DNA of 18,104 bases. Source: Saprospiraceae bacterium. GTDB lineage: Bacteria; Bacteroidota; Bacteroidia; Chitinophagales; Saprospiraceae. The DNA is taken from assembly GCA_016714785.1 (NCBI GenBank), contig JADKCC010000007.1, forward strand, positions 1 to 18,104, written 5' to 3'. Below are positions 9,801 through 18,104 of the stretch, in pieces. The translations under genes and the position numbers were made by a program. The notes beneath the pieces were generated by a model. It did not search any database, was not told the origin of the DNA, and saw nothing but the letters and a program-made list of their open reading frames with translations. Position 1 is the stretch's first letter, and every line of letters begins with the position of its first letter.

Positions 9801-10355
9801 GTGTCAGACTGGATCCAAAAAATAAAAACCAACGAAAACGAAGCTCTTAAAGAAATTTATTTGCTTTGCAGGGAAGAATGTCTGGTGTGGTTGCAGAAAG
9901 ATTTCAATTGTTCACTTGACGATGCACTCGATATTTTTCAGATGTCAGTCATGATATTGTATGACAACGTGATCAGCGGTAAGCTCCAATATCTGACGTC
10001 CCATATTAAAACTTATATATTAGGTATAGCACGTAATAAGGCATTGGAATTGCACAGAAGCCGCAAAAGCATTGTTTCCGATGATATACTCAATAATATA
10101 GCAAGTTATATCACGTCAGAAGATTCCGAAGTATCAGAAGCGCAGATTATACTAGCTAGCCAGTCTTTGGATGAGCTCGGTGATCCATGCAAAACCGTCC
10201 TGATACAGTACTACTACCACGACAAAAGTATGGATGAGATCACTACGCTGATGAGTTATAAAAACAGCGATACTACCAAAAATCAAAAATATAAGTGTCT
10301 TAAAAGGTTACAAAACATCTATTTTAGTCATACATCAAAAAGTCTGGAACATTGA
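9801..10355 (+). CDS. ECF-like RNA polymerase sigma factor
   Basis: This 184-residue protein has the two-domain layout of extracytoplasmic-function sigma factors. A region 2-like helical domain covers ~13-85 (DDALDIFQMSVMILYDNV, then LTSHIKTYILGIARNKALEL, matching the -10 recognition and core-binding helices). A linker follows, then a region 4-like helix-turn-helix at ~120-172 (LDELGDPCKTVLIQYYYH, then SMDEITTLM and TKNQKYKCLKRLQ). The start is a GTG: the in-frame stop at 9759 excludes anything longer, and the next ATG (residue 48) would delete half of region 2. It is the first gene of a three-gene operon; its TGA overlaps the next start in TTGA. The following gene looks like a membrane anti-sigma factor, so activity is probably controlled by release from the membrane. 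Which promoters it reads is unknown. Confidence 0.85.
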   Translation: MSDWIQKIKTNENEALKEIYLLCREECLVWLQKDFNCSLDDALDIFQMSVMILYDNVISGKLQYLTSHIKTYILGIARNKALELHRSRKSIVSDDILNNIASYITSEDSEVSEAQIILASQSLDELGDPCKTVLIQYYYHDKSMDEITTLMSYKNSDTTKNQKYKCLKRLQNIYFSHTSKSLEH

Positions 10356-11008
10356 GAAGCCCGCAAGAAGATATAGAATTGTTGGACCAGTACATCAAAG
10401 GTACATTGAGCACACCTGAGATTCAGGTGCTTGAATTGCGTCTGTCCCAGGAGCAAGACTTAAAAAATGATCTAGAAGCGCTGAAAGCACTAAGACAAGG
10501 CATGCGGGCGAAGGCATTGGAAGAAAAGATGCGGATGATGCGGGAATGGGAGGAGGAGATGGAGAAGCCTGAAATATCAATGGCGAAAATAGGATCAGAA
10601 ACCAAGATATTTACTTTGAAAAAATTTATGGCTGCGGCTAGTATGGTCGTGCTGCTGGGCGTGGGATGGTGGTGGATGAAGTCTATAAATGAGGCTGCTG
10701 ATCAAAATAAATATGCATGGAATGATGAAGAATTTTATAAATATATCTTGCACAAAAACGAACGAAGCACAAGTATCGATGTAAATAAGCAAAGATCAAA
10801 AGCCTACAATTTGTTTACCATTCAGGAATTTGAGGAAGCCAAACCTCAGTTGGAATCTTTGTGGCAAAATAATCAGGATACATTAGCCTATTTTTATCTT
10901 GGTATCACCCATCTATCCATCGGTAACAAGCATGAGGCAAAAAATATTTTTATGTCGCCCGCATTAAAAAACTATCCAATAACAGACTTAATTAAAAAAT
11001 GCGAATAG
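10352..11008 (+). CDS. Single-pass membrane protein with anti-sigma-like layout and TPR-like tail
   Basis: This 218-residue protein starts at a TTG overlapping the sigma stop by four bases, which suggests translational coupling; the first internal ATG (residue 51) would lose the N-terminal domain. Residues ~5-70 form a charged helical cytoplasmic part with the pattern common in Bacteroidota anti-sigma proteins (ELLDQYIKGTLSTPEIQVLE, then LRLSQEQDLKNDLEALKAL). One membrane segment lies at ~91-109 (FMAAASMVVLLGVGWWWM). The outer part has TPR-like helices at ~150-203 (AYNLFTIQEFEEAKPQLESL, YFYLGITHLSIGNKHEAKNI). I infer that it binds the sigma factor inside and senses or partners with something outside, possibly the CHAT protein, whose gene overlaps its 3' end by ten bases. 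No zinc-binding HxxxCxxC motif is present, so it is not a ZAS-type anti-sigma. The function is inferred from position and topology. Confidence 0.7.
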   Translation: MRSPQEDIELLDQYIKGTLSTPEIQVLELRLSQEQDLKNDLEALKALRQGMRAKALEEKMRMMREWEEEMEKPEISMAKIGSETKIFTLKKFMAAASMVVLLGVGWWWMKSINEAADQNKYAWNDEEFYKYILHKNERSTSIDVNKQRSKAYNLFTIQEFEEAKPQLESLWQNNQDTLAYFYLGITHLSIGNKHEAKNIFMSPALKNYPITDLIKKCE

Positions 11009-13627
11009 GAATTTATTTTCTTTACCTTATTGTATTTTCTTTAAGTTCATGTTATAAAAATGCTGAAAAGCCTACACTTTCCAGAGTCACTTTGATCAAA
11101 AGTCCATTAGTGCGTAGCATTGATTCTCTTTTAAACATCAATCAGTTAAAACCTGCCCATAAGCTACTTATTGACTCCAAGTTGAAGAGTTTTGTCTGTG
11201 AAGATTTTAATGAGTGCTCTTATATATGGTATAAAATAAACAAGTCAATATTTTATCACAACTACTTCTATCCATGTGACTCTCTGTCTTTTATCACAGT
11301 TGATTCTTTAGCTCACGGTTATGATTTGCTTTATGATTACTATGTTTCCAATGTTTTTCATGACGAAATTATGTTCAAAAAAGTATTAAAGCAACTTATT
11401 GCAACACATAAAAACGATGCTATTCATACTGCAGAAATTCTGAGTGAAATTGCCAGGTTTTATCTACACGAGGGCAATCAGTCTGACAGCTCAAATGTTT
11501 ATTATAATCAAGCGTTGAACATTTATGAAACGTCCTATACTTCTTCTTTGAATAAAGTGTTGATACTGAGAAATCTAGTTTATCTGCAATTTCCTGAAAG
11601 GAAGGATCATTTGGCTGAGGTATTTGCTCAGAAAATAAATCAGGATTTGCCAGCACATTTTAATTTTGATAATGGACTTCAGTTAATGCAAAAATCGTTG
11701 ATCGGCTTTTGTCATTATCGACTGAAGCGCCGAAAAGAAGGAGATTTATTTTTTCATCAAGCCTTTGAATTTACTAAAAGCAATCCATGTACATATCATC
11801 AACAGGAAGTTTATAAATTGTATTTTTCTGGTAAACTGATCGTGGATCTAAATTTTAATTTGGATGAAAAATTACAGCAGTTGGATTCTTTAGTATTTCG
11901 TGACGGTAATTTTTGTAATTTTGACAAAATCAAAGGAGAATATTTATTTTACTCTGGAAAAGCAGACCTACAATCGGAATATCACTTAGAAGAAGCGTAT
12001 CATTATATTCAAAACCACAGACCGTTCAATACTTTGCAGGTATATACAATCACTTACTTGCTGTACGAATGTCTAGTCAGAAATAGAAAATATGATCGAG
12101 CATTGGATTTGTTATATACACAAGATCAAGACGTAGTACCAGGCAAAATAATCGCATTTAATAGGGAGATTATTTTTACTAAAGAAAGGTTGGACAAAGA
12201 ATACAGTTATGTGACGATGGAGAATTTTGCAAAAACTTTACTAAAAAAATATCGGGATTTTAAGAAGAAAGACGACCTTTATCTGGCTAAAAAAATCATC
12301 CAAACTGCAGATAGCTTAGTGTCTAAAGAAATTAAAACTTTTGACGAATCCATTATTTTGAATATTTATAAATCATCAAAAGATGTCTATCATACCGCAA
12401 TGGAGGTCCAAAATGAATTATATTTGCTCGATCCTAAAGACTACTATCTTAACGAATATCTCTACTACTTAGAAAAAAATCGAACCAGAATGCTACATAG
12501 GGATATGAGACTAAATCAGGTCTCAAAGCTTTCGAGAGACTTAGAAATCGACCATGAAAAGAAAATCAGACAACAAATCAGTTTGTTTACACGTGCAAAA
12601 AATCTAGACAGTCTTAAGCATTATAGTGATAAATTGGATCAGTTCTATAGCCTTACAAAAAGCGAAAAACTATGGGATGTCGCTTTGATGGAAAAACAAA
12701 AATTTCCATCTATTGATTCCGTAAAACTAAAACTAAATCCCAATGAAGTTTATCTGGATTTTGCTAAAATTAAAGACAGAATTTACATACTTATACTTAA
12801 AAAAGATAACCTCGATCTAGTATCATTGGCGGCGACAGACAGTTTGATGTACCATTTAGATCAGATAAGACAAGTACAAGGCGGATACAAAGATATGAAT
12901 GCGACATCGTACCAATACTCAGCATATTATGTTTACACACATTTGCTCAAAGATCATTTAGGTGATAAATCTATTTTGACATACTCCAGCGATGCCTTGC
13001 TTAATAGTATCAATCCTGAAGCATTAGTGACATCTCCTAAAATAGTAAATGATTATGACGAATTAAACCATACAAAAGAGCACTGTAGCTATCAAAGAGT
13101 TGCCTGGAAGTATTCTAGAGCAAAAAGAACTCGAAAAATTAATGATAAACCATCGGTTTTATGCAGGTGAAGCCTGTAATAAACGTACGTTTTTTAATGA
13201 GAACATGTCTAAGTACGATGTTTTGCATCTATCTCTACATGGGTTTAGCACTGCAGAAAATACACAAATGCTGTACTTTTTGTTACGATCTGCGAGCCAA
13301 TTAGACACCATTTATGGCGATGAATTATTGGGTAGAGACTATCCTGAGTTAGTAGTGCTTTCTGCTTGTGCCACAGGACAGGGGAAATATGAAGATGGCG
13401 AGGGCAAGTTTACCCTCGCACGTTATTTTTTACAATCAGGAAGTAATAAAGTCATCAGCTCTTTGTGGAACCTTGACGATACAGCAGGTTCTCTATTGAT
13501 GCGATATTTTTACCAAGAACTAAAGTTGTCACAAAATCCAACTACTGCATTGCGAACAGCAAAACTAAAACTCCTCACTAAGTATAAAAACTTCTGTCAA
13601 CCTTATTTTTGGTCTGGGTTGGGTTAG
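10999..13627 (+). CDS. TPR-CHAT lipoprotein, caspase-like peptidase, one frame break
   Basis: This is a predicted cysteine peptidase of the CHAT (caspase HetF associated with TPRs) family, about 875 residues after one frame correction. The ATG gives a lipoprotein signal with lipobox LSSC (Cys18), so it should be anchored in the envelope. Residues ~100-500 are helical and TPR-like, matching the usual sensor or scaffold half. The C-terminal CHAT domain has the catalytic histidine in HLSLHGF (codon 13241-13243) and the cysteine in VVLSACATGQG (codon 13367-13369), followed by VISSLWNLDDTAGSLLMRYFY, all family hallmarks. The first frame runs to 13170 and the second is open from 13067. Removing one A from the A4 run at 13074-13077 joins them as NHTKSTVAIKELPGS. 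The linker before LPGS seems shorter than in many relatives, and the protein ends at QPYFWSGLG, where relatives usually continue briefly. It is the third gene of the sigma operon, overlapping its predecessor by 10 bases. Confidence 0.85.
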
Positions 13628-14258
13628 GTATTAGGTATGTGCCTAAAAGCATCATGAATCAAACCCTTTGGGGTAACTCTTGTTACAGAGCAATGAGCCC
13701 ACTGTGTTGATGCCGTAATTTTGCCATTAATGTTACCATCGTATCTTTCTTTACTACAAACACAATATGCAAAATAACTTGTCTTATTATCATCATTAAA
13801 ACAAAACATAGGTATATAAACTATATTATTTTCTTCTTTTCGGACTATTCCATTTAAATCTAAATATGAAAATGGACTGCATCCTGTTTTCCCTACAGAA
13901 GTGGTTGAATAGCCATTCCAATCTTTGTTTAAGTCAAAATTCTCTTTTTTAATATCATTATTCCATATGAACAATCTGGTCCTTTATATTCATTAACTGT
14001 ATATCTAATTTCATTATTAATTTCTGTCTTATTATTTTCATCTACTATAGGACAAAAGACCTTGCTAACATTTTTAAATCCATGTATATCTAAATATTCA
14101 AATTCGGCAATTAAAAAATCACCTTTTAGTGGCAAATTAGAATTTATGCAGAATATAAAATTATTTGAATTTTTAATTTTATGCAAAAATGGAAAATTTG
14201 ATTTTTCTGATTCAACCGTTGAAAAATTATGAAACTTGCAAAAATGATAATGCGCCAT
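13624..14258 (-). CDS. Cysteine-rich unknown protein, one frame break at an A6 run
   Basis: I do not recognise this protein (about 211 residues after correction). ATG at 14258 starts MAHYHFCKFHNFST, with no signal peptide or membrane segment. It has at least nine cysteines (FCI, VFCP, DCSY, GCSP, MFCF, YCVCS, HCS) and many aromatic and asparagine residues, suggesting a compact beta-rich fold. The first frame stops at 13929; the second is open from about 13985 and runs to a TAA at 13624-13626. They join at 13945-13950, where the minus strand reads TTA AAA AAG, the A AAA AAG arrangement of -1 slippery sites; one missing A from sequencing would look identical. The stop overlaps the stop of the CHAT gene in TTAG, so the two genes converge with a 4-base overlap. 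A functional link to the CHAT peptidase, for example as a substrate or inhibitor, is speculation from position only. Confidence 0.6.
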
Positions 14259-14394
14259 ATTTTTTATTTTTTAAATTGTTATCTAATACTCTTTAATCAC
14301 AAAACATGAAAAAAGTAACCCAACAAAATTAATTAAATTTTCTGATTGCGAAAATATTTTTAAAATTATCTGACCTTCACAAATTTAGTTAGCA

Positions 14395-14992
14395 TTCTTC
14401 ATCACACCAACCTCATCATCGCCCATTGTAAGAATAATGGTCTTAGCATCTATAATCTCGCCACTTATTAATAAATCCGGAATTTGATCGTATCTATATT
14501 CCAAGATCTCTACATCTTCTTGCGTCGATATATCGCCGCCACCATTGTGTATCTTCATACTGCATAGTTGTACTCAAAGGAGAGAAATGGATCTCTTTTC
14601 TTTGTGTGCATCTTGTGTAGTTGATGCTTCATAGATCTTGGTTACTTCTGTGACTCGGTAACCAGTTTCTTCTTCTATTTCCTTGATGATGGCTTGCTCA
14701 GGATTTAATTCGTCGAGCATACCGCACAGCATTCTATGATAAAACCATCTGCATGTCCATTGAGCAAAACGGGAAGCCTGAATTGTGGATTTAGAATCTT
14801 TCGAACAGATGGATTGTAAAGCTAAACACTATGCACCATCACCACTATCGAAAATTTCTCTTGTTTGTTGTCCGGTCCTGCCATCACGTCGAGTATAGTC
14901 CATTATATATTCATTAGTGAGGACCAACCTTTGTACAGGAAGTTTTTTGAGTATTTTATATTGCTGGAACTTTCAGGTCTTTCCTTTAGCAT
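14395..14992 (-). pseudogene. NudK-type Nudix hydrolase (GDP-mannose pyrophosphatase-like), frameshifted
   Basis: NudK relatives hydrolyse nucleotide sugars such as GDP-mannose in the cytoplasm. Family landmarks, read across frames, are DYTRRDGRTGQQTREIF near 14855-14905, VLLYNPS, FRLPVLLNGHADGFIIE, the Nudix box core EQAIIKEIEEETGY near 14665-14705 (the glutamates of REXXEE are visible), IYEASTTQDAHKEK (the YEAYxSPGxxxEKI position of the family), and a C-terminal segment GEIIDAKTIILTMG before a TAA at 14395-14397. The likely start is the ATG at 14992, but the first ~15 codons are unclear. Several one- and two-base shifts plus substitutions prevent any continuous product (for example a stop within the stretch expected to read GDGATVLL). 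The identity is well supported; whether the breakage is biological is not. Confidence 0.75.
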
Positions 14993-15248
14993 GATTAATT
15001 TTGAACTATAATTGAAGAAAGGTTAGGAATAAATTACTGTGACTTTGTGACCAATATTTAGTGATTTGATTATATAGTTTTGATTTTCAGATACTTGTAT
15101 TTTGCTATGAGAGAAATAGGGTGTGATGGGAAAATACATGATGACAAGATTGAGGTAGTATAAGCAGAGACCAAAACTGAGGATTTTCCCATGCTGCGTT
15201 TCGTCCTGTCCATTGATTAATAAGTTTCATGCCCAATACTTATATTTA

Positions 15249-16521
15249 TCAAAGTTTCTTCACCTTAAGCGTCCCAAATACTATAAGGTTGTTTATCTGG
15301 TGTATAGGTTCAGTCAAATTCCACAATACTGTTTTTCTGTAGAATTGGTGTTCTGAGTGGTGAAGGTGACACCAGTTATTTTCCAATCATAATAGGCTGC
15401 ATTATTAGAAACCGTATGGTATGTTTGTACTAATGATGATTCCACATACATATTTAAGACCTTCTATAGGATGCTGTATTGGCTTAGTAATTCTTTTTAA
15501 AACCAATTGCCGATATGGGAATTATATGCTGTAAAATGAACTAGATGTTTGTTCGATGTACATCAGCCAATTCCATTAGTTATAAGAATAAAATTGGTCT
15601 GGTAGTTGATCACATCAGCACGTTGTGACATAGGTAAACTACCATATACATCAGGTAAAATCGAATCCAACAATCCATCCAGACACACTACTGAACGGTT
15701 GACCTGAGTTATATGGTACTGTATCGTCATCTTGACTATGAAACATGACTATCTTTGGGTCTAGCAGGTTCCATATAAGGGTAAACCCTACTAAGCCAGC
15801 AAAAACAATACGGCTTTAGCTTGTCCATTAAAAGTTTTATTATTGCCTACACAATCCAAACATCCTTGATCTGGACAGTTACGTAGAAAGATCCCAAAAC
15901 CACAACCTTGGCTCCAAACATAAGTAGATGCTGGCCTTTCACTCTTTGTCTAGATACGCATTATGCGTAGCCACAAAAGCTCCAGCACTATGTCCACCGA
16001 TATATATTTGATCGGGGTCAATTTTGAAATAATACTACCAGCAGCATCGGCTTTAAAATCTGACTGCCCGATCTGCCATCTTCACTGCCCCCGATACACG
16101 GCTCTCACAGACAAGTCTTCATCAAGATATTCATACCGAGTCTTTAATCAATCTGCTGTTACAAACCTCTCTCTTTGCCAATTCTTGCGCTAGGAGTCGA
16201 ATACTCAATGATCTTTACCAGTTATAAACCCTCCACCAAAACAAATAATTACTTCTGGTCTTTTAACCGAAAGTATCCCTGATGGTTGAAAAATATTCAT
16301 GTAAAGGTTTATTAGTGAGACTCGAAATCATCGACATTTAGCGGATATCCAGTTAGTGTCCTCACAAAACCCTCCAATAGGGATTTGATGGAACATTACT
16401 GGAAAACAATACATTGGTTGTTTCAGAGACAGTACTAAATAATGGAGAGATATCGATTGTTTGGTGGTTGTGCAAATGAGAAAAAGGTATAAATAATTCC
16501 CCAAGATAATAAACATCTCAT
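15249..16521 (-). pseudogene. Secreted alpha/beta-hydrolase (carboxylesterase-like) with PKD-like tail, frameshifted
   Basis: This is an exported esterase- or lipase-like enzyme. The ATG at 16521 gives a short signal peptide (MRCLLSWGIIYTFFSFAQ). Pieces in order are NIFQPSGD, then VIICFGGGFITGKDH (the oxyanion HGGG-type motif, with F in place of H) near 16205-16255, IDPDQIYIGGHSAGAFVATH with the nucleophile serine near 15965-16020, MFHSQDDDTVPY with the acid residue near 15715-15750, and a histidine-bearing segment about 15540-15580. The region at 15258-15490 reads VSNNAAYYDWKITGVTF and TVLWNL, a PKD-like beta-sandwich often found at the end of Bacteroidota secreted proteins. It ends FGTLKVKKL with TGA at 15249-15251. 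Many frame shifts interrupt it, so no product can be read through. The catalytic triad is present in pieces. The substrate is unknown. Confidence 0.7.
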
Positions 16522-16562
16522 TATGTAATTCCTGATAATTTGATAGGCATAGTGACAGTTGG

Positions 16563-18104
16563 TTAATACTCTTTACGATATTTGTCCAACAAATCAAACC
16601 CTTTCTCCATCCCGTTTTCGTTTGCATAGAGCTGTAGTGTTTCTTCTTACGTGTATTAAATGCTTTTAGATGCCCTAATTTTTAATAGGGTGGCTGAGTC
16701 TTTTCAGATGAAAGCAATTTTAAACCATCATCCTCGATCGGATTGTCTCCCCATACCTTTCAATAATTGATGCGATTCCTCCATTGTTTAATTTAAAGAA
16801 ATTCTATCTTTGTTTCAACTGTTTTGATGTCGCGTTATTTTACTAATGATCAGATTCATTTCACCACCAACTATTGATTTTCATAATGAAACCAAGAATG
16901 TTATTCTGTTATCTTCAAACAATACTAACAAAACTCAGTTGTTCATAACAGGTAAAATGCTTATTTTGTCTCACTAATCTTTCTGCTCACGGGAATTCTA
17001 ATATGGATATTTAGTAAAAGTAAAAGATTGTTAAACAGAAATGCTTTCTAAATTACTGAGGAGTATTTACAACTTCTGTCAAAGCATATTGATTAGGGAA
17101 AATAGAAAATTAGTATATTGAAAAGCCAATTTGGCAATTCATTGCAATGGGAAACAATAATTTTTAAAACAAACACGTATTTAGTAATCAATAACCTATC
17201 ATTTCACCCAAATGTTGCAATCAAACTATCAATATCAGCTTTTATAAATGCCAACACTCATGCCATATTCCGGATTTACTTCTTACTGTTGAAATATAAT
17301 GATGCTCTAAAGAAATGGTCTTTTTTTTCATCTGTTAAATAGAATTGGCAAGGACTACACAGGACCTTTCTATAGCTTCAAACATTACGCCTTTGACACT
17401 GTACCGATGGGATGATAGCTTCTTTTCTGTAATCAGTTTTTATGTTGTGTTTGCCTGCTATTTAATGCGTCATTGATGAGTGATGATAAGTCCTTTGCTT
17501 GGGTCACTTGGTACAATCAAAACGTTTTGGTGTTTAGTTCGGGTATCTGAATATCAAACCAAATAAGGATGCAATGGTTTTCCATCAAACACAAATGAAT
17601 CCTGCATTATTTTACCATAAGAAGGAAATCCTTCAGTTGAAATTACATGAAACTGTGTCAAAACTCACATAACTCTTTGATGGATAGATTCACTTTGGGA
17701 TACATTCTTTGCTTTAGGTGTTTTGATTGCTTTCTTCACCACAAGAAATCCAAAAGAACTTACATTACAATAAGCAGGACATTTCTATATTTCATTTACT
17801 ATGAGGCCATTCCTTTTCAACGGTTTGGCAACCGATACTACTTTAAGCGTGATATTGTGGATAGACATTTTTCTCCGAAGCAGGAATGTACCTTATTATT
17901 TCTAAAAAATTAGACCACCTAAGGAATCTGCTTCACCACGTACTGTGTATCAAAACGTTTCGTATTTTCGCCAATGATCCTACATGGGGCCATCATTGAG
18001 CAAATGTTTTTGCTTCTGAATATATAATTGTCTTGGAAATTTTGATAAAATCCACTTCTTCTTCTTGGTCAAACTCTATCTTTAATATCACCCACTACTT
18101 CTTC
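16563..18104 (-). pseudogene. Unrecognised minus-strand coding remnants
   Basis: No frame on either strand is long, but several minus-strand pieces read like real protein: a C-terminus ENGMEKGFDLLDKYRKEY ending in TAA at 16563-16565, NNGGIASIIERYGDNP near 16745-16800, STEGFPSYGKIMQDSFVFDG near 17580-17640, VLIVPSDPSKGLIITH near 17485-17530, and KIEFDQEEEVDFIKISKT near 18030-18085. Breaks between them resemble those in the neighbouring Nudix and esterase genes. I cannot name a family from these pieces. Between about 16820 and 17330 I see little that looks coding, so this span may hold parts of two genes with a gap between them. The last gene continues past the right edge. Confidence 0.35.

Noticed and set aside
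13100..13627. CHAT domain as an independent gene from the TTG at 13100
   Set aside because: The frame is open upstream to 13067, and the residues KELPGS continue the preceding TPR part; no start signal is visible at 13100. One base change joins the two frames.
16674..16691. Inverted repeat CCCTA...TAGGG as a terminator
   Set aside because: The stem is only five base pairs and lies within probable coding remnant, so chance is likely.
1..18104. CRISPR array, tRNA, rRNA, insertion sequence or prophage genes
   Set aside because: I saw no spaced direct repeats, cloverleaf sequence, transposase motifs or long terminal inverted repeats by eye; a tool search could still find a divergent one.

Overview
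The window looks like a Bacteroidota chromosome or MAG fragment, most likely a Saprospiria-type lineage. It is AT-rich. It encodes a type IX secretion (T9SS) C-terminal sorting domain joined to LamG-like, Kazal, cohesin and dockerin-like modules, Bacteroidota-style signal peptides, a PKD-like domain, and a sigma factor / anti-sigma / TPR-CHAT operon. Lineage is inferred from gene style only, because no rRNA or other marker is present.

Left flank (about 1-3500, minus strand): a carboxypeptidase-regulatory-like exported protein (about 285-960) and a Lon protease (1155-3504). Both are recognisable from motifs but are broken by many frameshifts and substitutions. A strong hairpin (3668-3704) closes the next transcription unit.

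Centre (about 3.7-14.3 kb): a compact locus with far better reading frames, built around a 143-bp divergent intergenic region at 9658-9800. Leftward run a PhcB-like SAM methyltransferase, a secreted coiled-coil plus putative beta-barrel protein, and a very large T9SS cargo (LamG-like, Kazal, cohesin, CNA-B-like, dockerin-like, cohesin, sorting domain). Rightward run a GTG-started ECF-like sigma factor, a TTG-started single-pass membrane protein with an anti-sigma-like layout and a TPR-like tail, and a CHAT (caspase-like) peptidase with a lipoprotein signal and TPR-type helices. These three rightward genes overlap by 4 and 10 bases. A cysteine-rich unknown gene converges on the CHAT gene, and their stop codons overlap. 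The genes suggest an envelope-stress or signalling module in which a sigma factor could control a surface-anchored protease and perhaps the divergent surface proteins. That linkage is inference.

Right flank (about 14.4-18.1 kb, minus strand): a NudK-type Nudix hydrolase, a secreted alpha/beta-hydrolase with a PKD-like tail, and unrecognised coding remnants, all heavily frameshifted. The contrast between clean centre and broken flanks affects unrelated conserved genes equally. In the centre, all five frame breaks can be placed in short homopolymers. Uneven sequence quality is therefore a likelier explanation than biological decay for much of the breakage, and gene intactness should be judged with that in mind.
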